A stretch of DNA of 64,000 nt from the NCBI RefSeq assembly GCF_003129465.1, contig NZ_QFFF01000001.1, forward strand, positions 1,969,501 through 2,033,500. Direction: 5' to 3'. The stretch is from Sphingosinicella humi. GTDB taxonomy: Bacteria > Pseudomonadota > Alphaproteobacteria > Sphingomonadales > Sphingomonadaceae. Below the pieces are notes generated by a model. It was not told where the DNA came from and did no database searches. It was given only the letters and a program-made list of their open reading frames with translations. This document shows, piece by piece, positions 17,133 to 26,600 of this stretch. The position numbers and the translations under genes are program-made. Position 1 is the stretch's first letter; every line of letters begins with the position of its first letter.

Positions 17133-18277
17133 TTCGGCTCCTCAACTTGATAGGGAATTTCGATGATAACCCCAAAGCCCCCCGTAATGTTCGTTTGAGT
17201 CTCAAACCGCTGGTCTGCGCCATAGGCTTGCGCCAGACGGTCTCTTATGTTCGCCAGACCGACGCCGGTCGACGTCTGTCCCGGCCTTAGCGCCTGCCCG
17301 TCCGCCCCCGGGCCGGTGTCCGAAACGGTGATCACCACCTTGTCACCGACCTTCCTGGCCTCGACCGCGATATCGGCACCTTCCTCCTGCGGTGTCACCG
17401 CATATTTGATCGCATTCTCGACCAGCGGCTGGAGCAGGAGGGATGGCAAACGCGCACGCGCCACCGCCGGATCGATGTTGAACCGCGGCCGCAGCCGCTC
17501 CTCGAAGCGCATCTTCTCTATTTCGAGATAGAGCTTCAGAGTTTCAACCTCTTGCGCCACCGTCACCGATCCCGTCGGCTCGTTGACGAGCGTATAGCGC
17601 AGAAAGGAGGAGAGGCGGGAGAGCATCGCATTCGCCCTGTCCGTCTGTTTCAGCAGCACCAGGGTCGAGATCGAGTTCAAGGTGTTGAACAGGAAGTGCG
17701 GATTGAGCTGGTAGCGCAGCATGGCGAGCTGTGCCGCGCTCGCCTGATGCTCCAGCCGCAGCAGCTGGTCGGTCTGCTCTTCCAGCAGAAGATAATAGTT
17801 GATCCCGTAATAAAGCGCGGACCAGGCGGCGAGGAGCGAGAAATCGAGCAGGATGGCGCCGAGGAACTCGACGCCTTGCGGCCGGGTGCCGGGCCTCAGG
17901 AAGGTGGCGTGGCTCCAGGTCTCGATCGCGGAGAAACCGGCCGAGGCGATGAGCACGAGGGTGATCGACACCGCCCAGGTGATGATCGGCCTCAGCTTGA
18001 TGAGGCGCCGGAAGGCGGCGGACATGAGCAGCGTGATCGAGTAGCCGGTCGCGGTCAGCAATGCCGTGTGGATGATGAAGGTGAACCCCATCGCATTGGC
18101 GATGCCGGAGAGCGCGCGCAGGATGAAATAGCCCGCCCAGCCCGCCGACTGCAGCGTCCAGAAGGCGCGGTTCTTGTCGGCGAAGAAGGGCTGCTGTTGG
18201 AGCCCGAAAGGCTTCGGCCGCTTTGCCGCGTCGCCGCCCAGGGGCGGGGCGGTCAGGGGGAAAGGTTCAGTCGCCAC
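17129..18277 (-). CDS. LytS/YehU-type sensor histidine kinase
   Basis: A 382-residue membrane kinase with about four hydrophobic segments in residues 40-165. The His-kinase motif is YQLNPHFLFNTLNSIS, where the His after NP is the phosphorylation site. The HATPase region has LLLQPLVENAIKYAV (N box), DTGPGADG and TGVGLANIRDRL (G boxes). No extracellular sensor domain is present, so the signal is probably sensed in the membrane. The likely start is GTG 18277, overlapping the M16 protease stop by 11 bp; an ATG at 18334 would overlap it by 68 bp. It pairs with the LytTR regulator. Confidence 0.9.
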   Translation of the reverse strand: MATEPFPLTAPPLGGDAAKRPKPFGLQQQPFFADKNRAFWTLQSAGWAGYFILRALSGIANAMGFTFIIHTALLTATGYSITLLMSAAFRRLIKLRPIITWAVSITLVLIASAGFSAIETWSHATFLRPGTRPQGVEFLGAILLDFSLLAAWSALYYGINYYLLLEEQTDQLLRLEHQASAAQLAMLRYQLNPHFLFNTLNSISTLVLLKQTDRANAMLSRLSSFLRYTLVNEPTGSVTVAQEVETLKLYLEIEKMRFEERLRPRFNIDPAVARARLPSLLLQPLVENAIKYAVTPQEEGADIAVEARKVGDKVVITVSDTGPGADGQALRPGQTSTGVGLANIRDRLAQAYGADQRFETQTNITGGFGVIIEIPYQVEEPK

Positions 18278-21092
18278 TGCCTTTTGCTTTACTCGGCAAA
18301 ACGAGCATCGACCAGTCGCCAGCGTCCGTGACATGCTGCGCGACCGCCGCGCGCACGTCTTCCGGCGTCATCTCCTCATAGTGGGACAGGAAGTCGCGGG
18401 TCTGGTCGATCAGCTCGGGATGCCGGAGCCAATTCTCCATCGCATTCAGCCAATAGGCGTTGGTCCTGAGGCGCCGTTGGATGCCGCTGAGGATCGGATT
18501 CTGGGCCCGCGCGAACTCCTCGGGCGAGGCGGGCTTGGCGGCCATGTCGGCAACGATCTCCCGCGCGACGCGAAAGAAGGTGTCGACGCTCTCCGGGCTG
18601 ATCGCCGAAGCCGCGTAGAAGATGCCCCAGTCCGGAAAGCTTTCCGACGTGCTGGAGGCGGCATTGGGCGAGTAGCTCGCGCCTTCGATCACGCGCAGCC
18701 GTTCGTAGAGCCGCACCTCGAACATGTTGGCGGCCATGCTCAGCGCCCGTCGCTGCTTGATATTGGCGGTGCCGCCGAAGGTGTTCCAGCCGATGATCGC
18801 ATAGGCTTCGTCCGCGGCTCCGTTATGGGTGAAGACGGTCGGCTCCCGGCTGGGCTCCGGCGGACGAACGCTGAGCGAGTCCTCGGGAGCCTCGACCGGC
18901 GCACGCGCCGGCAGGGCGGCGACGCTGGCTTTCATCGCGGCCACGGTCGTCTCGAGGTCGACGTCGCCGACGACGATCGCATGGATCGGCCCCCGTGCCA
19001 GGAGGGGCGTGAAAAAGGCCTGGAATTCGTCGGCCGTGGCCGAGGCGATCGCCTCTCGGCTTACCGGAGTCCAGCGGGCATCGTCGCCACGGCTGAACGA
19101 GGGGAATTCGCGAGTCGCCCGGGCCGAGGCCGACGCGAAGTGTAGATCGTAGCTTTCAAGCCCGCTCGCCTGGTAGCGGGCGAACAGGGAATCGTCCCAG
19201 CGGGGATGGGCCAATTTGGCGGCGAGCAGCCGCAGCTGATCGGGAAGGTCCGTGCCGTTGGTCTGGCCGGCAAGCACCAGCGCGTCCTCGGCCACGCCGA
19301 AGCTCATCGCCATCTTGCGGCCGGTCAGCAGCCGCTCCATCGCGTCGAGATCGAGATCGCCTATGCCCGAGGCGCCGACGATCCCGTCGAGCCAGGCGAG
19401 CGAGGACTGATCGGCGGGCAGCCCCGAATAACCCCACCCGAAGCGGAGCTGGACGGAGACGGAGCCCTTCTCGAAATCGGTCTGCTTGAAGGTGAGGGTG
19501 GAGCCGTTGGCGAAGCGGACGATGGTGACGCCCAGATCCTCGATGGCTTGGCGCGAGACTTCCTCGCCCGGCGGCCCGAGCGGGGGCAGGTCGTCCATGC
19601 TTACGTCACGCCCCTCCACCCGTTCGGCCGGCGGAACCCCTTCAGCGGCGGCGAGGGCCGCTTCGGCCGCCTCGACGCTTGTCGCCTGGGGCGCGACGAG
19701 CATCAGCTTGGGTCCGATGCCTTCGAACAGCTCGCGGGTCGCGGCTGCCACCAACTCCGGCGTGATTTGCGGCGTCAGCTCGTCAAGGATGGCGAGCGCG
19801 GTTTCGGGGCTCGCGACGATGCTGTTGTTGTTGACGGCAGTCACCAGTTGCTCCGCCCATTGCTGCGATCGCACCGTGGAGGCACCGGTGACGGAGGACG
19901 TCGCGGCGGTTTCCACATTGTCGATCTCGCGGGCGATCTCGGCTTCGCTGGGCGGCGCCCGCAGCGCGTCGTTGATGATGGCGAAGACTTCGTTCAGCGC
20001 CTCCTGCCAATGGCCGTTGCGGGCAGTGATGTTGAGCTGGGTGAGATCGGCGATGTGGGTCGAGCGCGTCTCCCCCGTGGCGGCGCGGAGGAAGGAGGCG
20101 CCTTCGCGCGCCTTCGTCTCCAGCCGGCGGTTGACAATGCGGGCCGCGATCGAGCGGGCGAGATCGGTCTTCTCCCGGGCCTTGGTGTTGGGGAGCACTT
20201 CATAGGGTCGCAGCCAGAGCAGCGTGGCGCTGTGCGGCGCGCCCGGATAGGCGAGGGCGGCGGCGCGGCGCTCCGATGAGGCGATGGCGCCATAGTCCGG
20301 CTCCTCGGGCGCCGGCATGCTCGCCTGCCAGGGGCCGAAATGCTTGGCGATCAGCTTTTCCATCAGCTCCGGATCGGCGTCGCCGACCATGATCACCGTC
20401 GTCAGCTCCGGCCGGTACCAGCGTTCGTAGAAGGTCTTGAGCCCGTCGGCGGTCGCGCCCTTCAAGGTCGCGTCGGTGCCGATCGTATCGCGTGTCGCGA
20501 TCTTGAGGCCGGCATAGAAGAGCGGCCAGCTTTCCTCCAGCATCCGGGTGGTGAGTTCGGGCCGCCGCCCTTTCTCCGCCAGGATCACCCGCCGTTCGGC
20601 CTCGACCGTGGCGGGATCGAACAGGGCGGTGTCGACCATGTCGGACAGGACATCGAGGCTGAGGTCGATCTCCTGCGGGTCGGCGCCGGGGAGGTCGAGC
20701 TTGTAGACCGTCTGGGTGGCGCTGGTCGACGCATTGGTGTCGCTGCCGAAGCTGGCGCCCAGTTTCTGCCAGGTCTCGCGCGCCTCGCCGTCGCCGAAGC
20801 CCTCGGTGCCGCGAAAGGCCATATGCTCGACGAAATGGGCCCAGCCGCGCTGATGATCCTCCTCGTTGAGCGAACCCGCGTCGATCCTGACGCGGATCGA
20901 GACCTGCTCGTCGGGCAGCGCATTCTGCCGCACTGCGTAGCGAACGCCGTTGGGAAGGGTGCCGAAGGTCCAGGCTTCGTCGCGTGGAATGTCGCTGCCG
21001 CGATAGAGCCAGTCCGGGTCGCCGGCGGCGTGGGCCGGGACGGTGACGAGGATGAGGAGAAGGGCGAGCAGGCAGCGCTGAAGAAAGGGCAT
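18267..21092 (-). CDS. Exported M16-family zinc metalloprotease (PqqL-like)
   Basis: A 941-residue two-lobe insulinase-type protease with a signal peptide (LALLLILVTVPAHA, cleaved before AGD). The zinc motif is HFVEHMAFRGTEGF (HxxEH) near residue 90, with the downstream Glu in the VEAERRVILAEKGRR helix. The second half has the inactive M16_C pair of domains. The protease would sit in the periplasm and clip oligopeptides. Its stop lies inside the start of the sensor-kinase gene, so protease, kinase and regulator form one operon, which is unusual and suggests that the kinase monitors the envelope. The gene is divergent from imuA. Confidence 0.92.
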   Translation of the reverse strand: MPFLQRCLLALLLILVTVPAHAAGDPDWLYRGSDIPRDEAWTFGTLPNGVRYAVRQNALPDEQVSIRVRIDAGSLNEEDHQRGWAHFVEHMAFRGTEGFGDGEARETWQKLGASFGSDTNASTSATQTVYKLDLPGADPQEIDLSLDVLSDMVDTALFDPATVEAERRVILAEKGRRPELTTRMLEESWPLFYAGLKIATRDTIGTDATLKGATADGLKTFYERWYRPELTTVIMVGDADPELMEKLIAKHFGPWQASMPAPEEPDYGAIASSERRAAALAYPGAPHSATLLWLRPYEVLPNTKAREKTDLARSIAARIVNRRLETKAREGASFLRAATGETRSTHIADLTQLNITARNGHWQEALNEVFAIINDALRAPPSEAEIAREIDNVETAATSSVTGASTVRSQQWAEQLVTAVNNNSIVASPETALAILDELTPQITPELVAAATRELFEGIGPKLMLVAPQATSVEAAEAALAAAEGVPPAERVEGRDVSMDDLPPLGPPGEEVSRQAIEDLGVTIVRFANGSTLTFKQTDFEKGSVSVQLRFGWGYSGLPADQSSLAWLDGIVGASGIGDLDLDAMERLLTGRKMAMSFGVAEDALVLAGQTNGTDLPDQLRLLAAKLAHPRWDDSLFARYQASGLESYDLHFASASARATREFPSFSRGDDARWTPVSREAIASATADEFQAFFTPLLARGPIHAIVVGDVDLETTVAAMKASVAALPARAPVEAPEDSLSVRPPEPSREPTVFTHNGAADEAYAIIGWNTFGGTANIKQRRALSMAANMFEVRLYERLRVIEGASYSPNAASSTSESFPDWGIFYAASAISPESVDTFFRVAREIVADMAAKPASPEEFARAQNPILSGIQRRLRTNAYWLNAMENWLRHPELIDQTRDFLSHYEEMTPEDVRAAVAQHVTDAGDWSMLVLPSKAKGSGD

Positions 21093-21178
21093 CGGGTCCT
21101 GACTAAGATGGCGCGGGGTGTGGGAGCAGGCGGCGATCTCCTTTCCGTTCCAGTCGCTTGACTCTGGATGAACAGGAG

Positions 21179-21193
21179 GAACATAAAGAGAAC
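21179..21193 (+). promoter_or_regulatory. LexA box (SOS operator) for imuA-imuB-dnaE2
   Basis: GAAC-N7-GAAC reads exactly as the alphaproteobacterial LexA operator (GTTC-N7-GTTC on the other strand). It lies 21 bp upstream of the imuA ATG and in front of the SOS mutagenesis cassette. The M16 protease gene diverges 87 bp away and could also be affected. Confidence 0.85.
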
Positions 21194-21214
21194 AAGTGAG
21201 TCTTTGGAGTCGTT

Positions 21215-21976
21215 ATGCCCGGTCCTTCGCCAACCCGAAACCCACATCTGGCGGCTCTGCGCGCCGAAGTGCGGGCGATCGAGGCGGCGGGGCGGCGGAA
21301 GGAGCGGGGATGCCTGCCTTTTGACGTGGAGGCGATGGACCGGCGGCTGGACGGTGGCGGACTGGCGATCGCGGCGCTCCATGAGATGACGGGCGAGCGT
21401 CCCGGACTTTCCGACGACGCGGCCGCGACCCTGTTCGCGGCCGGTATCGCGGCGCGGCTGCCGGGGGCGGTGCTCTGGACCTTGGCACGCCGCGACCTCT
21501 TCGCGCCGGGGTTGATGCAGGCGGGCCTGCCGCCGGACCGGGTGCTCTATGCCGAGGCGCGGAGCGACGAGGAGGTGCTGGCGGTGATGGAGGAGGGGCT
21601 GCGCCATGGCGGCCTCGCCGCGGTGGTGGGGGAAATCGCCCGCGTCTCCATGGCCTCGACCCGGCGGCTGCAGCTGGCGGCGGAGGAGGGCGGCACCACC
21701 GCTCTGATGCTGAAGCGCTGGCGCAAGGCGGAGGAGGACCCGCTGGGCATCCCGTCGGCCGCCATGACCCGCTGGCGCATCGCCTGCGTGCCGGGCGCCG
21801 AACTGCCGGTGGAGGAGGGGGTCGGCCGCGCCCGCTGGCGCCTCACCCTCGCCCGCCAGCGCGGCGGCCAAGCTTTTGAATGGATCATGGAGGCAACAGA
21901 TGCCGAGGGTCGCCTCGCTCTACCTGCCGAACTTCGCGACCGACAGACTGCGGCGGCTGGACGGCTGGCAGCCTAA
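21215..21976 (+). CDS. imuA: SOS translesion-mutagenesis protein ImuA
   Basis: A 253-residue RecA/SulA-fold protein, first member of the imuA-imuB-dnaE2 cassette. Landmarks are GLAIAALHEMTGERPGLSDD, RLPGAVLWTLARRDLFAPGL, GLAAVVGEIARVSMASTRRL and TRWRIACVPGA. Walker-type sequence is degenerate, as is usual for ImuA. The ATG at 21215 follows GGAG. It overlaps imuB by 77 bp. Its last residues (AEGRLALPAELRDRQTAAAG) look natural, and the stop codon TAA sits at the first bases of the palindromic element that lies in imuB. Confidence 0.9.
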   Translation: MPGPSPTRNPHLAALRAEVRAIEAAGRRKERGCLPFDVEAMDRRLDGGGLAIAALHEMTGERPGLSDDAAATLFAAGIAARLPGAVLWTLARRDLFAPGLMQAGLPPDRVLYAEARSDEEVLAVMEEGLRHGGLAAVVGEIARVSMASTRRLQLAAEEGGTTALMLKRWRKAEEDPLGIPSAAMTRWRIACVPGAELPVEEGVGRARWRLTLARQRGGQAFEWIMEATDAEGRLALPAELRDRQTAAAGRLAA

Positions 21977-23663
21977 TTCCTCCCCATCGCAACGCGATGG
22001 GGAGGGGGACCATGCGCAGCATGGTGGAGGGGTAAATGTCGAGGCCTCGCCAGTTATTCCAAGCTCCGCAGGATTCCCCTCCTCAGCCAAGGCTGGGGAG
22101 GAATTGGGCAAGCGCATCGCCGATTGCTCCTGTCCGCGTGGCGGCGGCTGGCGCCCCGGCGCGCGGTGGGCGCGGCAGGAAAATGCTCCGTCGCAGCCGC
22201 AGCCGAAAGGGATTGCCCAACCCGCCACAGCTCCCCTGATCACCACTCACCGCGTCGGCAACCGCATCGAGGTCGCCGCCGCCTGTCCGGCCGCCCAGGC
22301 GCTCGGTCTCCACGCCGGCATGCCGCTGACGCAGGCGCGCATCCTAGTGCCGGGCCTGGATGTCCGCGAGGCCGAACCCGGCGCCGACGCCGCCTTTCTC
22401 ACCCGTCTCGCCTTGCTTGCGGCGCGTCGCTGGACACCGCGCGCCGCCGTTTCCGGCGCGGACGGTCTCTGGCTCGATCTGACAGGCGTCACGCATCTCT
22501 TCGGCGGCGAACGGCGGATGGCCGAGCGCATCCTCGTCTTCTGCGCGCGCCTCGGCTTCACCGCCCGCATCGCCGTCGCCGACAATTATGGCGCCGCCCA
22601 TGCCCTGGCCCGGCATGGCAGCGACGCCATCCTGCTCTGTCCGCCGGGAAAGGCGGCTGAGGCCATCGCGTCTCTTCCCTTGGCGGCTCTTCGGATCGAC
22701 GAGGAGGTGATCGCGCCCGCGCGCCGCCTTGGTATCGAACGGATCGGCGACATCATGGCCATGCCCGCCGCGCCCCTCGTTCGCCGCTTCGGACAAGGAT
22801 TGCTCACCCGCCTGCACCAGGCGCTGGGGCGGGGGAGCGAAGCGTTCGAACCCATCGTTCCCGCTGACCCACCCCAAGCCATGCTCCGCCTCGTCGAACC
22901 GATCGCCACGGCGGAAGCGATCGAGCAGGTGCTGGCCGACCTGATGACGGCCCTCATCCGCACCCTGGAGGAGGAAGGTCTCGCCGCCCGCACCCTGACG
23001 CTCGCCTGCCTCCGGGTCGATGGCAGCGAGCAGCGCCTGCCGATCGGCACCGCCCGCGCTACCCGCGACGCCGCGCATCTCAGGCGCCTGTTCGCCATGA
23101 AGATCGAGAGGATCGAACCCGGTTTCGGCATCGAGGCCATGCGCCTCGTCGCCACCCGCTGCGAGCCTCTGGGCCCCGTGCCGATCGCGAGCCTCTTGGC
23201 AAGCGAGAAGCCTGAGCCCGATCTCGTTCCCTTGATCGACCGTCTCGCCGGCCGTCTCGGCGCTTGCCATCTCTATCGCTTCAGCGCCGTCGAAAGCGAT
23301 GTTCCCGAACGCAGCGTCCATCGCCTCTCGCCGGTGGAATCCCCGGCAAACTGGCCGAAATGGCCTCGCCCCGTGCGGCTGCTCCCGCGCGCCGAGCCGG
23401 TCGAGAATGTGGTCGCCCTGCTTCCTGACGGTCCGCCCCGCCGCTTCACCTGGCGGGGACGAATGCACAGCATCCGCCGCGCCGACGGCCCCGAGCGCAT
23501 CCATGGCGAATGGTGGCGCCGCACCGCCGAAGCGGAAGCGGTGCGCGACTATTTCCAGGTGGAGGATGAAGAAGGCGCCCGCTTCTGGCTCTACCGCCGC
23601 GGCGACGGCCTCGATCCGCGCACCGGCAATCTCGGCTGGTGGCTGCAGGGGGTGTTCGGGTGA
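21900..23663 (+). CDS. imuB: Y-family DNA polymerase-like protein ImuB
   Basis: A 587-residue catalytically defective Y-family polymerase homologue that recruits DnaE2 to the replication clamp. The N-terminus is MPRVASLYLPNFATDRLRR. The palm/finger region follows (ITTHRVGNRIEVAAACPAAQ, GMPLTQARILVPGLDV, ADGLWLDLTGVTHLFGGE), then a helix-hairpin-helix (RLGIERIGDIMAMPA) and the little-finger domain. The segment for about residues 26-68 is encoded by a 131-bp palindromic element read in frame. The ATG at 21900 has GGAGG upstream. The dnaE2 start overlaps its stop by 4 bp (GTGA). Confidence 0.92.
   Translation: MPRVASLYLPNFATDRLRRLDGWQPNSSPSQRDGEGDHAQHGGGVNVEASPVIPSSAGFPSSAKAGEELGKRIADCSCPRGGGWRPGARWARQENAPSQPQPKGIAQPATAPLITTHRVGNRIEVAAACPAAQALGLHAGMPLTQARILVPGLDVREAEPGADAAFLTRLALLAARRWTPRAAVSGADGLWLDLTGVTHLFGGERRMAERILVFCARLGFTARIAVADNYGAAHALARHGSDAILLCPPGKAAEAIASLPLAALRIDEEVIAPARRLGIERIGDIMAMPAAPLVRRFGQGLLTRLHQALGRGSEAFEPIVPADPPQAMLRLVEPIATAEAIEQVLADLMTALIRTLEEEGLAARTLTLACLRVDGSEQRLPIGTARATRDAAHLRRLFAMKIERIEPGFGIEAMRLVATRCEPLGPVPIASLLASEKPEPDLVPLIDRLAGRLGACHLYRFSAVESDVPERSVHRLSPVESPANWPKWPRPVRLLPRAEPVENVVALLPDGPPRRFTWRGRMHSIRRADGPERIHGEWWRRTAEAEAVRDYFQVEDEEGARFWLYRRGDGLDPRTGNLGWWLQGVFG
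21975..22105. repeat. 131-bp MITE-like palindromic element inside imuB
   Basis: Perfect 11-bp terminal inverted repeats AATTCCTCCCC (21975-21985) and GGGGAGGAATT (22095-22105) enclose three hairpins: 21979-22005, 22009-22025 and 22078-22101. The element starts at the imuA stop codon and is translated in the imuB frame into a Ser/Gly/Pro-rich linker. Resemblance to dispersed repeats of sphingomonads is recollection; no other copy was noticed in this window. Confidence 0.85.
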
Positions 23664-26600
23664 CCTACGTCGAGCTCCAGGTCGCGACGCACTTCAGTTT
23701 CCTCCGTGGCGTTTCGAGCACGGAGGAATTGTTCGCCGCCGCTCGCCTGCTCGGCCACTCCGCGATCGGGATTACCGATCGCAACACGGTGGGGGGGCTC
23801 GTCAAGGCGCTCAAAGCCGGAGAGGAAACGGGCGTGCATCTCGTCGCCGGCTGCCGCCTCGATTTGATGGATGGATCATCGTTGCTGGTCTGGCCTGAGG
23901 ACCGCGCCGGCTGGTCCCGCCTCACTCGCCTCCTTACTCTCGGCAAGAGCCGCATCGACTGCAAAAAGGGCGAGAAGGGCCAGTGCTTCCTCCATTGGGA
24001 AGATGTCGCCGCCTGGAGTCAAGGGCTGGTCGCGGCGCTGATTCCGGAAGAAGCCGACGCGGTCGCCGAGACAGCGCTCGCTCAAACGGCCGACATATTC
24101 GGCGATCGCGCCTATCTCGCATTGACGCATCGACGCCGCCCGGGAGAAGCGGCGCGCTTCCATGCGCTCGACCTCCTCGTCCGGCGTTACGGCCTGCGCG
24201 GCCTCGCGACGGGCGATGTCCTCTACGATTCTCCCGACAAGCGCATGTTGCAGGACGTCGTCACCGCTATCCGCCACAAATGCACGATCGACGAACTGGG
24301 CTTCCGCAGGGAACGCTATGCCGATCGTCATCTCAAAAGCCCGGCAGAGATGGAACGGCGCTTCAAACATTATCCCGATGCCGTTCGCGCCACAGCCGAC
24401 ATCGCCGAACGCTGCACTTTCTCCCTGCGTGAGCTGAGTTACCAATATCCCGACGAAATCGTCCTGTCGGGCCGCACGCCGCAGGATGCGCTGGCACAGC
24501 TGACCCGAACGGCGCTCGCGGACAAATTCCCCGAAGGCCCGCCGAAAAATTATTCGGACCTGCTGGAGCATGAGCTGCGACTCGTCGATAAGTGTCGCTA
24601 CGCGCCCTATTTTTTGACCGTCAATTCGATCGTCCAATTCGCCCGCAGCCAGCACATACTCTGTCAGGGACGGGGATCGGCGGCCAATTCGATGATCTGT
24701 TATGTTCTCGGTATCACCTCGATCGATCCGGTCGAGCATAAATTGCTGTTCGAACGCTTCATTTCCGAAAGCCGGGACGAGCCGCCCGATATCGATGTCG
24801 ATTTCGAGCATGAACGGCGCGAAGAAGTGATCCAATGGATCTACGAGACCTATGGTCATCGGCATGCCGCGCTGGCGGCCGTGGTCAGCCGCTATCGGAC
24901 CCGAGGGGCAGTCCGTGAGATCGGCAAGGCGCTGGGCCTCCCGGAAGACCTGACGAGCGTCTTGTCCGGACAGGTGTGGGGATGGTCCAACGAGGGCGTC
25001 GCCGAACGCCATGTCGATGAAATCGGGCTCGACAGGGCCGATCCGCGCCTGGAGCTGACACTCCAGCTTACACGCCAGCTGGTCGGCACGCCCCGCCATC
25101 TCAGCCAGCATCCCGGCGGTTTCGTGCTCACCCGCGACCGTCTCGACGATCTCGTTCCCATCGAACCCGCGACGATGAAGGATCGAAGAGTTGTCGAATG
25201 GGAAAAGGATGATCTTGAAGAGCTGAAGATCATGAAGGTCGATGTGCTCGGTCTCGGCATGCTGGCCTGCATGCGCCGTGCCTTCGATCTCCTCGCCGAT
25301 CACAAGGGGCCGCGTCTCACCCTTTCATCCGAGGAGATGCAGAAGGACGATCCCAAGGTATTCGAGATGATCTCCAGGGCCGACACGATCGGCGTTTTCC
25401 AGATCGAAAGCCGGGCCCAGATGTCGATGCTGCCCCGTCTCCGTCCGAAGGATTTCTACGACATCGTCATTCAGGTGGCGATCGTCCGTCCCGGTCCCAT
25501 CCAGGGAGACATGGTGCATCCTTATCTGCGCCGTCGGGAGGGAAAGGAGGTGCCGGAATATCCCAAGCCCGAAATGGAGGCGCTGCTCAAGAAGACATTG
25601 GGTGTGCCGCTCTTTCAGGAACAGGCAATGAAGGTCGCGATCGAGGGAGCGAACTTCACCCCGGCGGAGGCCGATGCGCTGCGTCGGTCTATGGCTACCT
25701 TCAAATCGACCGGCGGCGTCGGCAAGTTTCGCGACAAAATGATCGATGGCATGCTCGCCAACGGCTACACGCGCGACTTCGCGGAACGCACCTTCAAGCA
25801 GATCGAAGGGTTCGGCAGCTACGGCTTTCCCGAAAGCCATGCCGCGAGCTTCGCCAAGATCGCCTACGCCTCATCCTGGATGAAATGCCACCATCCGGAC
25901 ATATTCTGCGCGGCTCTGCTCAACGCGCAGCCAATGGGCTTCTACCAACCCGCCCAGATCGTCCGCGATGCGCGCGAGCATGGCGTGGAGGTGCGGCCGG
26001 TCTGCATCAATGCCAGCCGCTGGGATTGTACGCTGGAGGCGGGGGAGGGGCTGCTGCCGCTTCGCCTCGGGCTTCGTATGGTGCGGGGGCTGGCAAACAA
26101 TCATGCCGCCACGATCATCACTGTCCGGGGCGACGGGCCCTTCACCTCTATAGAGAATGTCTGGCTCCGTTCCGGCGTTCCGGTGGCGGCGCTGGAGAAG
26201 CTGGCGGATGCCGATGCCTTCGTCTGTTTCGGGCTGAGCCGGCGGCAGGCGCTGTGGCAGGTGCGCGGATTGGGGCAGGCGCGGTTGCCCTTGTTCGCCG
26301 CGGCCGATGCCCGTGAGGCCAACCGCGAGCCCGAGGTCGCGCTGAGCCCGATGATGGAAGGGCGGGAGGTGGTCGAGGATTATCGCACCGTCCAGCTTTC
26401 GCTTCGCGCCCATCCGCTGAGCTTCCTTCGCGACGAGCTGGACCGCCGCCGCATCACCCGCGCGGCCGATCTCGTCCGGCTCAAGGACGGCAGCAAGGTC
26501 GAGGTGGCGGGGATCGTGCTCATCCGCCAGAAGCCCGGCAAGGGCAATGTCACCTTCATCACCCTGGAGGACGAGACCGGCATCGCCAACGCCATCCTTT

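Noticed and set aside
21876-21899. Earlier imuB start at 21876
   Set aside because: The ATG at 21900 has GGAGG at good spacing and gives the family N-terminus MPRVASLYLP.
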